Shown here one piece after another: positions 26,087 through 35,924 of a stretch of DNA of 64,000 nucleotides. The notes beneath the pieces are model-generated. The model saw nothing but the letters and a program-made list of their open reading frames with translations. It had not been told where the DNA came from and made no database searches. Every line of letters starts with the position of its first letter. Within the stretch, counting starts at the first letter, position 1. The DNA is from an uncultured Prevotellaceae bacterium (GTDB taxonomy: Bacteria > Bacteroidota > Bacteroidia > Bacteroidales > Bacteroidaceae). The position numbers and the translations under genes are program-made. The stretch lies in assembly GCA_946402905.1 (NCBI GenBank), contig CAMIYC010000009.1:27401-91400 (forward strand), read 5' to 3'.

Positions 26087-28276
26087 ATGGCAAATTTAAG
26101 ATTCCAGGTCGTAGAAGAGGCTTTCAAGAAAAAACCACTCGAGGTCATCTCACCCAAAGAGAGGCCCTCTGAATATTTCGGCAAATATGTCTTCACCCGC
26201 GACAAAATGTTCAAATACCTGCCACGGGAAGTCTACCTCAAACTCTCTGATGTCATAGACAACGGCGCGCGGCTCGACCGATCCATCGCCGATGCCGTGG
26301 CCAAAGGCATACGACAGTGGGCGGAGGAAAACGGGGTGACACACTACACCCACTGGTTTCAGCCGCTCACCGAGGGTACAGCCGAAAAGCACGACGCATT
26401 CATCGAGCACGATGGAAAAGGAGGCATGATCGAACAATTCAACGGCAAACTCCTGCTGCAACAGGAGCCCGACGCCTCCTCTTTCCCCAGCGGAGGCATA
26501 CGCAACACGTTCGAGGCCAGGGGATACTCGGCATGGGACCCCACCTCGCCCGTCTTCATCATCGACGACACACTGTGTATCCCCACCGTCTTCATCTCCT
26601 ATACCGGCGAGGCCCTCGACTATAAGGCTCCGCTGCTCAAAGCACTCAGGGCGGTAGGAAAAGCCGCACTCGACGTGTGCCATTATTTTTATCCTGACGT
26701 GAGAAAAGTGTCGTCCAACCTGGGATGGGAACAGGAATATTTCCTCGTCGACGAGGGACTGTACAGCGCACGCCCCGACCTCATGCTCACAGGGCGCACA
26801 CTCATGGGCCACGACTCGGCCAAGAACCAGCAGATGGACGACCACTACTTCGGCACCATCCCCGACCGCGTGCAGGCCTTCATGAAAGACCTTGAGATAC
26901 AGGCTCTCGAACTGTCCATCCCCTGCAAGACACGCCACAACGAGGTGGCACCCAACCAGTTTGAGCTGGCGCCCATCTATGAGGAAACCAACCTGGCCGT
27001 AGACCACAACATGCTGCTCATGTCGCTCATGAAGAGGGTGGCCAGAAAACACGGATTCCGCGTATTGCTCCACGAAAAACCCTTCGCCGGCATCAACGGC
27101 TCGGGCAAACACAACAACTGGAGCCTCTCCACCGACACGGGCATCATACTCCACCGGCCCGGAAAGACTCCCGAGGACAACCTGCGCTTCGTGGTCTTTG
27201 TCGTGGAGACACTCATGGGGGTATACCGCCACAACGGACTGCTCAAAGCCTCGATCATGAGCGCCACCAACGCACACCGCCTCGGAGCCAACGAGGCACC
27301 ACCGGCCATCATCTCCTCGTTTCTCGGCAAGCAGATCAGCGAACTGCTCGAGCATATCGAAAAATCTGACAAGAAAGACCTTTTCACCATGAGCGGCAAG
27401 CAGGGCATGCAGCTGGATATACCACAGATACCCGAACTGCTCATCGACAACACCGACCGCAACCGCACCAGCCCATTCGCATTCACTGGCAACAGGTTTG
27501 AGTTCCGCGCTGTGGGGGCGGAGGCCAACTGTGCCTCAGCCATGATCGCACTCAACACCGCCGTGGCAGAAGCCCTGACAGACTTCAAAAAACGAGTCGA
27601 CGCTCTCATCCGGCAAGGCGAAGACCAGACCAGCGCCATCATCGATGTTGTCAGAGAGGACATCAAGACCTGCAAACCCATCCACTTCGACGGCAACGGA
27701 TACAGCGACGAATGGGTGGAGGAAGCAGAAAAAAGAGGACTCGACGTGGAGAAAAGCTGCCCCGTCATCTTCGACCGCTATCTCGACCCCGACACCATCA
27801 GCATGTTTGAGAGCATGGGGGTGATGAACGCCAAGGAACTGGCAGCACGCAATGAGGTGAAATGGGAGACGTACACCAAAAAGATACAGATCGAAGCCCG
27901 CGTGATGGGCGACCTGAGCATGAACCACATCATACCCATCGCCACGCAATACCAGAGCCAGTTGGCCAAGAATGTGCTCAACATGTATGAAATATTCACC
28001 AAGGAAGAGGCAGCACAGCTCACCGCCCGCAACAAAGGCATCATCAAGGAGATTGCCGAGCGCACACACGCCATAGAGACCGGGGTGGAGGAACTGGTCA
28101 ACTCGCGTAAAATAGCCAACAAAATAGAAAATGTGCGCGCAAGAGCCATCGCCTATCACGACACCGTCGAACCCAAGATGGAGCTCATCAGATACCAGAT
28201 TGACAAACTCGAGCTCATCGTCAGCGACGAATGCTGGACACTGCCCAAATACCGCGAACTGCTCTTTATCAGATAA
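26087..28276 (+). CDS. glnN: Type III glutamine synthetase
   Basis: 729 aa; GSIII-type sequence FPSGGIRNTFEARGYSAWDPTSPVFI, KTRHNEVAPNQFELAPIYEETNLAVDHN, INGSGKHNNWSLSTDTG. Confidence 0.96.
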   Translation: MANLRFQVVEEAFKKKPLEVISPKERPSEYFGKYVFTRDKMFKYLPREVYLKLSDVIDNGARLDRSIADAVAKGIRQWAEENGVTHYTHWFQPLTEGTAEKHDAFIEHDGKGGMIEQFNGKLLLQQEPDASSFPSGGIRNTFEARGYSAWDPTSPVFIIDDTLCIPTVFISYTGEALDYKAPLLKALRAVGKAALDVCHYFYPDVRKVSSNLGWEQEYFLVDEGLYSARPDLMLTGRTLMGHDSAKNQQMDDHYFGTIPDRVQAFMKDLEIQALELSIPCKTRHNEVAPNQFELAPIYEETNLAVDHNMLLMSLMKRVARKHGFRVLLHEKPFAGINGSGKHNNWSLSTDTGIILHRPGKTPEDNLRFVVFVVETLMGVYRHNGLLKASIMSATNAHRLGANEAPPAIISSFLGKQISELLEHIEKSDKKDLFTMSGKQGMQLDIPQIPELLIDNTDRNRTSPFAFTGNRFEFRAVGAEANCASAMIALNTAVAEALTDFKKRVDALIRQGEDQTSAIIDVVREDIKTCKPIHFDGNGYSDEWVEEAEKRGLDVEKSCPVIFDRYLDPDTISMFESMGVMNAKELAARNEVKWETYTKKIQIEARVMGDLSMNHIIPIATQYQSQLAKNVLNMYEIFTKEEAAQLTARNKGIIKEIAERTHAIETGVEELVNSRKIANKIENVRARAIAYHDTVEPKMELIRYQIDKLELIVSDECWTLPKYRELLFIR

Positions 28277-28292
28277 CCTTTGCACACCAGAA

Positions 28293-28332
28293 ATGACACT
28301 TGGAGACAGAAACCTCCAAGTGTCATTTTTAC
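28293..28332 (+). terminator. Rho-independent terminator downstream of glnN
   Basis: Perfect 13-bp stem ATGACACTTGGAG/CTCCAAGTGTCAT with 8-nt loop followed by TTTTT. Confidence 0.92.
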
Positions 28333-28527
28333 ACCAAAAACACCTTTTTTTAGACAATTTCGCCTTTTAACCCCACAAATCTTTATGTTTTGTAGATTTT
28401 TTTGCGCTTTTTAAAAAAAATTCTCACAAAACAGCATGATTATTCAAATAATTTCATATTTTTGCACTTTGAAATGTATAAAGTGAGGTTACATCCCCTC
28501 CGTTTTGTCTAATTAATCTCAATTATT

Positions 28528-31500
28528 ATGGGTAAAAAACTTACTTCGTTACTGTTGGGAGCTATCGTCACCCTGGTGTTCGCTCTTCCAGCCCAGGCAC
28601 AGAGGCTGCAGGGCTTGACAAGAGCCGACATGAAGGCAATGATGCTCCAGCAAAAGCAAGCTCCTGGATTTGACAAGCAACAATCCAAGAAAATCGCTGA
28701 CTTGAAAAAACAAAATCCGCGCATCTTCCAAAGAAAGAGCGTAAAGCCCTCTTTCACCAACATGATGCAGACCGCCATCCCCACCATCATGCCACGCATG
28801 AACAATGTGAGGAGCGACGCCAACCGCTTTATCCTCAAAGCCACAGGCACAAGCGCAATAGCCAACTTCGCTTACTATCCGGGCATGGGCGACTACGACC
28901 CCACAATCATCGGACGCTTCTCAATCGGCTCTCCCACTGAGTATTCACCACTCACCAATGCTTCCTATTCATTCAATGCCGGCGCGACCATCCAGGATGG
29001 AGTATACTATGGTGTCAATTTTGACTCCAGCTGGTATTCCTTCTTTGGCATCATATTCGTAGACCTCTATAAATACGATATGGAGACCTGGGAGTATTTA
29101 GGCAGTGAAAGTCTGAGCGGTGAAGGCGACGACTTCAGCTTCGTGGCCGACGAGACCGCAACAGCCGCCGACGGTACCACATACGGCGTATTCTGGACAG
29201 CAGACGCAAGCGGATCAGAACTGTGCGTGGTCGACTATGCCACACTGAGCCGCACTGCCATCGGCGCCATCGAAAACTCATACGTGGCCCTGGGTATCAC
29301 CAAGGATGGACAGCTCTATGGTGTAGCAACTGATGCCAACCTCTACAAGATCGACAAGACCACGGCCCAGGAGACCCTCGTAGGCCCCACGGGCGTTGCC
29401 GTAGCTGACGCAAACGGCTCATACTACTACCAGTGCGGTGAAATCGACCAGACAGACGACACCTTCTACTGGCTCGCCGTGGATGTCAACACAGGTATCA
29501 CCACACTCTACTCCGTAGACCTCAACACCGGTGCCACCACCGCCATCAACGAGGTGGGTGAATACAATATCTTGGGACTCTGCATTGAAGGACCTGCCGC
29601 CAACGACGGCGCTCCCGCCAAGATCACCGACCTGACCACTACATTCGTCAACGGAGGCACCACTGGCACCGTCAACTTCACGGCTCCTACCGAGACCTAT
29701 GCCGGCGGCGAACTGACCGGTGAACTGACCTATACCATCCTCAACGGCGAAGAGACGCTGGCCACAGGCACCACCACACCAGGCGCTGCCGTGTCGGTGG
29801 AAGTGACGCTGCCAGAGGGTATGCAGACCATCACCGCCATCGTGAGCAATGCCGAGGGTGACAGCCCGAAGGCTAAAACCACCTTCTGGGTGGGCTTCGA
29901 CATACCACAGCCTCCCACACAAGTCACTTTCACTCTTGACGGAAATGTGGCCAACGTGTCATGGACTGCTCCGGCAGCCGGTATCCATGAAGGCTTCCTC
30001 GGCGACATCACTTACGACGTATATCGCTTCCAGGGCACCAACAGCACACTCGTGGCTGAAGGCATCAGCGAGACCTCCTTCAGCGAGACGCTCGAAGTAG
30101 GCGAACTGGCTATCTACTCTTATGGCATCGTAGCCAAGAACGACACTATAAAGAGCGAGATGTCATACTCCGAAGGCCAGGCCCTCGGCAACGCACTCAC
30201 CGTGCCCTACTTCGCCGACTTCACCTCGCAGACCACCTTCAACCTCTTCACCGTACTCGACTCCAACCAAGACCTCAACACCTGGGCATGGTCGAGCAGC
30301 TATTATGCCTACTATCACTACGACGGCAACAACACCGGCGACGACTGGCTCATCACACCGCCCATCCAGCTGCAGGCCGGCAAGGTGTATGATGTCACCG
30401 CGGAAATCGCCTCCAACGGCACGACATTCCCCGAACGCTTCGAAATCATGATGGGCAGCCAGGCCACTCCAAGCGAGCTGACCACCACCATCGTCAGCCC
30501 GACAGATGTCAGCATCACCGAGTTCCTGCCTTATGAGGGCAAAGCCACTGTGGCTGAAGACGGCACATACTACTTCGCCATCCACGCCATCAGCGATCCC
30601 GACATGTGGTACCTGAAAGTCAAGTCGCTCTCTATCGAAATGGGACCGGAGCCCACAGCTCCCGCCGCACTCACCGATGTCGCCGTCACTCCCAACCAGG
30701 AGGGTCTCAACGAGGCTACCATCACCTTCACCGCTCCTACGAAGAACATCGCAGGTGACGACCTCACAGAAAACCTCACCAAGGTGGAGATCTACCGCGA
30801 CAATGCCCTCATCGGCACGGTAGAGGATATCGCACCGGGAGCTCAGGCTTCCTATCTTGACAATGCCGAGGACCTCACAGCTGGCGCACACACCTATCAG
30901 CTCTATCCATACAACGCTTCCGGCGTAGGTTTGAAGAGCGAGAAGATCAGCACATTCCTCGGATTCGACATTCCTGCTATCGATGAGATTGCCACCATCG
31001 ACAATTTCCAGAGCGTGACGCTCAGCTGGGATCCCGCAGTAGGCGCCAATGGCGGTATCGTCGATCCTGCCAAGACCTCATACCTCGTATGGGACCTCGT
31101 AGTCACTTCATCCGGACTCGGTTACGGCGAGCAGCTCGACTCTATCTCAGCACAGACCACCTGCGACGTGACTTACGACACCACAGTGGGTGAGCAAGGA
31201 TACAAATACTGGGGCGTGCAGCCTGTCAATGAGACAGGAGAAGGCCAGACTACCGTGGCCGCTGTCATCGTAGGACAGCCCAACGTGCTGCCTCTCGAGG
31301 AGCACTTCCCAGGCAACTTCCAACTGCCCACCTGGTTCTATGGCCGCTCTAATTCGTCGGATGTGGAGCTGGGCATCATGGAAGCCAGCACCGACGGCGA
31401 CGGCAACAGCCTCGGCATTCAGGCCAAAGCAGCCGGATCATGGGCTTGGATTATGCCGGGCAAGACCTCTGTGGCTGGCATCGTCAATCCTGTGATGCTC

Positions 31501-33054
31501 TTCGACGTGGCTGGCAGCACAAGCCTGAGCAAGGTTTATGTAGTCATAGCTACACCCGACGGCACTGAGAAGAAGATAACCGCCGATATCATACCGGGCG
31601 AGGAATTCCAGACCGTGAAGGTCGACCTCAAGGAATTCGCCGACCAGGTATACATCCTCCCGTATATCTATGCTGAGTTTGAAGAGGCTGGCGTCGTCGC
31701 CATCGACAATGTCAACTTCGTCGACTTCATGGAGTACAACCTGGCAGCTGCCGGCATCACTGCTCCTGCAGCCATCTCTGCCGGCACGGAAGCCAACATC
31801 GTGGTGACCGTGAAGAACTGGGGCGAGAATGCCGCCGAGGGCTATGGCCTGAAAGTGAGCGTAGCCGATGAGGTGATTCTCGAAGAGACTGTCAGCGAGC
31901 CACTCGCATCCCTGGAGACCAAGGCCTTCGAGGTGAAGTATCCCACCACGATCTTCACCGAGGCCGGCGACAAGACCATCAAGGCTGAAGTCGTCTACGA
32001 CCTCGACCTCGACCTCGACAACAACGTGACCGACGCCGTGATCACCGTCAACGCATCACCGGCAGCAGGTGTCGAGAACCTCACCGCCGAGGAGTCGCAC
32101 GTCACATGGAGCGCACCAAGCGTACTGACAGAGAACAAGGTCGAGAACTTCGAAAACACGGAGAACTTCCCCACCTTCGAGCTGGGCGGTATCACCGCTG
32201 ACATCCATGAGGGACAGTTCGGTGACTGGAAACTCTACGACGGCGACGGCGCTGACGTCTACGGATGGGAAAGTGCTACCGTAAGCTATGCCAATGCTGG
32301 CGAGCCGGCAGCATGGATGCCATTCGCCCCCATCCAGGCTGGTATGGGTCAGGACAACTATCCTCCGTTCAGCGGCTCACAGATCATGATGGCTCAGTGC
32401 GCAGTGCCCAGTGGAAGCACCATCGTTGCCTCCGACGACTGGATCATCTCACCTGAGTTGCCGGGCATCGCACAGACCATCAGCTTCTATGGCTTGCAGG
32501 CCTCTTCGGTCGATCCCTCCGCTGCATCGTTCTACGGATATGAGTCGTTCGAGATCTGGGTGTCCTCCACCGACAACAACATCGAGAGCTTCCAGAAGAT
32601 TGCCGACGGACAGATCACTTCTGACAGCTGGGAGAAATTCTCATTCGACCTGCCCGAGGGTGCCAAGTACTTCGCCATCCGTCACACTTCAAGCGACGTG
32701 TTCGCACTCTTCATCGACGACGTGGCATACGTCACCGGTGGAGGCGAGATCGCTGGCTATAATGTCTATGTCGACGAAGTGCTCTACAAGTATGTCACCG
32801 ACACCAGCATCGACCTTGACCTCCCGGAGGGCGACCATAAGGTGAGCGTCACCGTGGTCTACACCAACGGCACTGAGTCGGCTCCTGTCAGCATCAGCAC
32901 CACCATCACTGCCATCGAGAGCATCCTTGCCACTGGCAAGCCCGTCGACATCTACACCGTAGACGGTATTCTCGTACGCAGCCAGGCTACTTCCGCAGCA
33001 GGCCTCAAGGCAGGTGTCTACGTGGTCAACGGCAAGAAAGCTGTCGTCAGATAA
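28528..33054 (+). CDS. Large secreted multi-domain protein (FN3-like and cleaved-adhesin/choice-of-anchor-J-like modules) with T9SS type A-like CTD
   Basis: Signal peptide; repeated Ig/FN3-like modules; DDWIISPELPGIAQTISFYG..FEIWVSSTDNNIESFQKI; C-terminus PVDIYTVDGILVRSQATSAAGLKAGVYVVNGKKAVVR. Confidence 0.85.
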   Translation: MGKKLTSLLLGAIVTLVFALPAQAQRLQGLTRADMKAMMLQQKQAPGFDKQQSKKIADLKKQNPRIFQRKSVKPSFTNMMQTAIPTIMPRMNNVRSDANRFILKATGTSAIANFAYYPGMGDYDPTIIGRFSIGSPTEYSPLTNASYSFNAGATIQDGVYYGVNFDSSWYSFFGIIFVDLYKYDMETWEYLGSESLSGEGDDFSFVADETATAADGTTYGVFWTADASGSELCVVDYATLSRTAIGAIENSYVALGITKDGQLYGVATDANLYKIDKTTAQETLVGPTGVAVADANGSYYYQCGEIDQTDDTFYWLAVDVNTGITTLYSVDLNTGATTAINEVGEYNILGLCIEGPAANDGAPAKITDLTTTFVNGGTTGTVNFTAPTETYAGGELTGELTYTILNGEETLATGTTTPGAAVSVEVTLPEGMQTITAIVSNAEGDSPKAKTTFWVGFDIPQPPTQVTFTLDGNVANVSWTAPAAGIHEGFLGDITYDVYRFQGTNSTLVAEGISETSFSETLEVGELAIYSYGIVAKNDTIKSEMSYSEGQALGNALTVPYFADFTSQTTFNLFTVLDSNQDLNTWAWSSSYYAYYHYDGNNTGDDWLITPPIQLQAGKVYDVTAEIASNGTTFPERFEIMMGSQATPSELTTTIVSPTDVSITEFLPYEGKATVAEDGTYYFAIHAISDPDMWYLKVKSLSIEMGPEPTAPAALTDVAVTPNQEGLNEATITFTAPTKNIAGDDLTENLTKVEIYRDNALIGTVEDIAPGAQASYLDNAEDLTAGAHTYQLYPYNASGVGLKSEKISTFLGFDIPAIDEIATIDNFQSVTLSWDPAVGANGGIVDPAKTSYLVWDLVVTSSGLGYGEQLDSISAQTTCDVTYDTTVGEQGYKYWGVQPVNETGEGQTTVAAVIVGQPNVLPLEEHFPGNFQLPTWFYGRSNSSDVELGIMEASTDGDGNSLGIQAKAAGSWAWIMPGKTSVAGIVNPVMLFDVAGSTSLSKVYVVIATPDGTEKKITADIIPGEEFQTVKVDLKEFADQVYILPYIYAEFEEAGVVAIDNVNFVDFMEYNLAAAGITAPAAISAGTEANIVVTVKNWGENAAEGYGLKVSVADEVILEETVSEPLASLETKAFEVKYPTTIFTEAGDKTIKAEVVYDLDLDLDNNVTDAVITVNASPAAGVENLTAEESHVTWSAPSVLTENKVENFENTENFPTFELGGITADIHEGQFGDWKLYDGDGADVYGWESATVSYANAGEPAAWMPFAPIQAGMGQDNYPPFSGSQIMMAQCAVPSGSTIVASDDWIISPELPGIAQTISFYGLQASSVDPSAASFYGYESFEIWVSSTDNNIESFQKIADGQITSDSWEKFSFDLPEGAKYFAIRHTSSDVFALFIDDVAYVTGGGEIAGYNVYVDEVLYKYVTDTSIDLDLPEGDHKVSVTVVYTNGTESAPVSISTTITAIESILATGKPVDIYTVDGILVRSQATSAAGLKAGVYVVNGKKAVVR

Positions 33055-33099
33055 ACTAAGCGACTTCCTGACTTGTGAACAGTAAGTCCTGATACATCA

Positions 33100-33133
33100 A
33101 CAGGCGCAACCCGCACGGGCTGCGCCTGTTTTT
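33100..33133 (+). terminator. Rho-independent terminator ending at the edge of the foldback element
   Basis: CAGGCGCA-A-CCCG-CA-CGGG-C-TGCGCCTG then TTTTT. Confidence 0.88.
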
Positions 33134-33327
33134 AGGTGTGTTCTATTAATTCTGTTTGATATATAGGCATTATTCTGCTTAATCTGTTTCGGTCGCTTTT
33201 TGTTTTTATTCGGTGCATAGTGTCAAGTCTCATCGGTCGTATAGCCCGCTATACTCCCTTTTCAACTTACACTCTGCACTCGACTAAAAAACAAAAATCG
33301 ACTCGACATAATTAATAGAACCCACCT
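33134..33327 (+). mobile_element. 194-bp foldback/MITE-like element, copy 1
   Basis: Terminal inverted repeats AGGTG(T/G)GTTCTATTAATT; central hairpin GTATAGC-CC-GCTATAC; near-identical inverted copy at 63314-63507. Confidence 0.85.
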
Positions 33328-33350
33328 TTATTGAAAAAACAAGGAAATAC

Positions 33351-33381
33351 TTTGATATTTATCCTTAATTTATTAAATTTG
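33351..33381 (+). promoter_or_regulatory. Bacteroidota-type promoter of the C10 peptidase gene
   Basis: TTTG-N19-TAAATTTG. Confidence 0.75.
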
Positions 33382-33410
33382 CAGAATTATTCATCTATTC
33401 ACTATTTTCC

Positions 33411-35891
33411 ATGCAAAATTTACGTTTACACCTGCTCAGCTTGATTCTATGCCTGTGCACCTGTACATCCGTGATGGCTCTTCCACGGACAAAAGCTCAG
33501 ATGATGAGCGCCGCCACAAAGGCCATCAACGCACAACTGACAAAAAATCACCGCGCACCTAAAAAAGGTGCCGCCGAGGTGCTCAAAGAGACCAGCCAGC
33601 TGTCTGTCATCGGATATCAGGACGGTGGCTTCGCCGTCGTCTCGGCCGACGATGTCATGCCAGAGGTACTGGGAGTATCGTCCAGTCATTATTCTGACGG
33701 ACGTAACAGCAACTTCAACTGGTGGCTCAATGCCATGCAGCAAACCATCGACGTAGCCATACAAAACCAATTGGCACTGGCACCCATCCCACCCGATGAG
33801 ACCTTATACCCCATAGAGGTGGAGCCGATGCTCTCCACATTCTGGGACCAGGACACGCCATACAACGACCTTTGTCCAGACTTCAACAGCCGCACCAAAT
33901 GCCTCACAGGATGTGTGGCAACGGCCCTGGCTCAGGTGCTCAACTACCACCAGCAGCCCGCACACGGGATAGGACAGCGCACCATCAAGTATAAAGACCA
34001 AGAAGTGACGGCCGACTTCGAGAACACCTACTACGACTGGGACAACATGCTCGACGAGTACCACTATGGGCAATACGACGAGCTGCAGGCCCTGGCCGTG
34101 GCCACGCTGATGCGCGACTGCGGCGTGGCTGTCAACATGGAATATGGCGGCCCCGATGAGGGAAGCGGAGCCTACTCCGACGATGCTGCCGACGGCGTGC
34201 GCCAATACTTCGGCATCACCGATGCCACATTCTACGACCGGCAGAAGTATTCGGCCGAGGAGTGGATGAACATGGTCTTCCACGAACTGAGCGAGAACGG
34301 ACCGCTCTATTATGGCGGGGGAGACATGTGGCTGGGCGGCCACGCCTTCGTCCTGCACGGCTACAGGGCAGATGGCATGGTATATGTCAACTGGGGCTGG
34401 AGCGGAGACGACGACGGCTACTACGACATCTCGCTGCTCAACCCTCCAGGATATACCTTCAGCTACGGACAAGACATGATCGGCGGCATCACCAGCGTAA
34501 GAAAAGAGCTCATCGCCGACACGCTGAACGTCAGCCAGGCAGGGCAGCTGGCACAGCTGCTGCCCGACTCACTCATCGGCGAGGTGGGCACCCTGCAGAT
34601 ATGCGGCCCCATCAACGGCTCCGACCTCATGAGACTGCGCGAACTCGCAGGGCGCGACCTATACGACAACAAGACCAAGGGATGCCTGAAAACCCTCGAC
34701 CTGAGCAAGGCACAGATCGTCGAAGGAGGCACATATATGATCGAAAACGGCGTCTCACTCTCTACCACCGCCGATGCACTGCCACGCAAGGCTTTCTACG
34801 GCAGCAAATGGCTCCAGCAGCTCATCCTGCCGGAGGGGCTGAAATCCTTCGGCGACGGGGCCATCGCACTCTGCCCGAGACTGACGGAGGTCTCTCTCAT
34901 ACCGGCCGATGACGCCGACTTCTACTTCGACGGGCAGGTGATCTATACCCACGACACGACAGAGGTCATCGCCGTACTGCCGATAGCCAGCGAAGGACTC
35001 GAGTTTAAAAAGGGCATCACACGCCTGCACGACTTCGCACTCGCAGGGTGCGCAAGGCTCTCGCAGCTCCTGTTACCAGAGAGCGTCAACTTCATCGGGA
35101 AAGAGGCTTTCAACGGATGCGTCAGCCTGGCAAGCCTCAAAATCGCCAGCAAGGAAGTGCCCGAACTGGGCGGAGCCAACGTGTTCACGGGGATGCAAAA
35201 CAGCCGCAACAGCATATACGTGCGCAGCGGTATGAAAAACAAATACCTCTCTGCCGCCCAGTGGAGAGACTTCACCACCGAGTTCATACGCGAATTCGGC
35301 ACCAGCGTGAAGGTGCGCAACGCCGTGCGCTACTACGGCGACGAGAACCCCGAGCTCTACTACACCATGAGCGGCGACAAAGTAGAGGGCACACCCATAC
35401 TCACCTGTGAGGCCACACCGCTGTCGCCCGTGGGCAAATATCCTATCTATATCTCCAAGGGCACCATCGAAGACGACGTGGTCGACTTCTACGACGGATA
35501 TCTCATCGTGCAGAAAGCGCCCCTCACCGTAGGTGCCGTCAACACACAGCGCCATTACGACGAGGAGAACCCGGTGTTCGAGCTCTACTTCGAAGGATTC
35601 AAAAACGACGAGGATGCGTCGGTCTTCACGACACTGCCCGTCGCCACCACCACGGCTGTCCTGGGGTCGCCGGCCGGCGAATATCCCATCACGGTATCTG
35701 GTGGCGAGGCCCCCAACTACAAGCTCTCCTATGTAGAGGGTGTGCTCACCGTCGACGAGCTGAGCGGCATCTCGGAGATGCCTTCAGCACCGCGGCAAGA
35801 CGTCATCTACCATATCAACGGCACACGTGTCGATGCACAGAAGATGCGGAAAGGCATCTACATCGTCAACGGCAAAAAGGTCGTGAAATAA
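33411..35891 (+). CDS. C10-family (streptopain-like) cysteine protease with leucine-rich/BspA-like and MBG-like modules and T9SS type A-like CTD
   Basis: CLTGCVATALAQVLNYHQQPAHG (Cys region), GGHAFVLHGYRADGMVYVNWGWSGDDDGYY (His region), LPEGLKSFGDGAIALCPRLTEVSL, C-terminus RKGIYIVNGKKVVK. Confidence 0.9.
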   Translation: MQNLRLHLLSLILCLCTCTSVMALPRTKAQMMSAATKAINAQLTKNHRAPKKGAAEVLKETSQLSVIGYQDGGFAVVSADDVMPEVLGVSSSHYSDGRNSNFNWWLNAMQQTIDVAIQNQLALAPIPPDETLYPIEVEPMLSTFWDQDTPYNDLCPDFNSRTKCLTGCVATALAQVLNYHQQPAHGIGQRTIKYKDQEVTADFENTYYDWDNMLDEYHYGQYDELQALAVATLMRDCGVAVNMEYGGPDEGSGAYSDDAADGVRQYFGITDATFYDRQKYSAEEWMNMVFHELSENGPLYYGGGDMWLGGHAFVLHGYRADGMVYVNWGWSGDDDGYYDISLLNPPGYTFSYGQDMIGGITSVRKELIADTLNVSQAGQLAQLLPDSLIGEVGTLQICGPINGSDLMRLRELAGRDLYDNKTKGCLKTLDLSKAQIVEGGTYMIENGVSLSTTADALPRKAFYGSKWLQQLILPEGLKSFGDGAIALCPRLTEVSLIPADDADFYFDGQVIYTHDTTEVIAVLPIASEGLEFKKGITRLHDFALAGCARLSQLLLPESVNFIGKEAFNGCVSLASLKIASKEVPELGGANVFTGMQNSRNSIYVRSGMKNKYLSAAQWRDFTTEFIREFGTSVKVRNAVRYYGDENPELYYTMSGDKVEGTPILTCEATPLSPVGKYPIYISKGTIEDDVVDFYDGYLIVQKAPLTVGAVNTQRHYDEENPVFELYFEGFKNDEDASVFTTLPVATTTAVLGSPAGEYPITVSGGEAPNYKLSYVEGVLTVDELSGISEMPSAPRQDVIYHINGTRVDAQKMRKGIYIVNGKKVVK

Positions 35892-35924
35892 GGTCTTAAC
35901 GACAACGTGCAAAAGAGACAGAAA

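Noticed and set aside
24649-26214. 521-aa minus-strand ORF with SEYSEYSDYSEYSD repeats
   Set aside because: Antisense to rseP and the 9-bp array; the repeats are the array read on the other strand. Not supported as a gene.
26150-27355. 401-aa minus-strand ORF
   Set aside because: Antisense to glnN.
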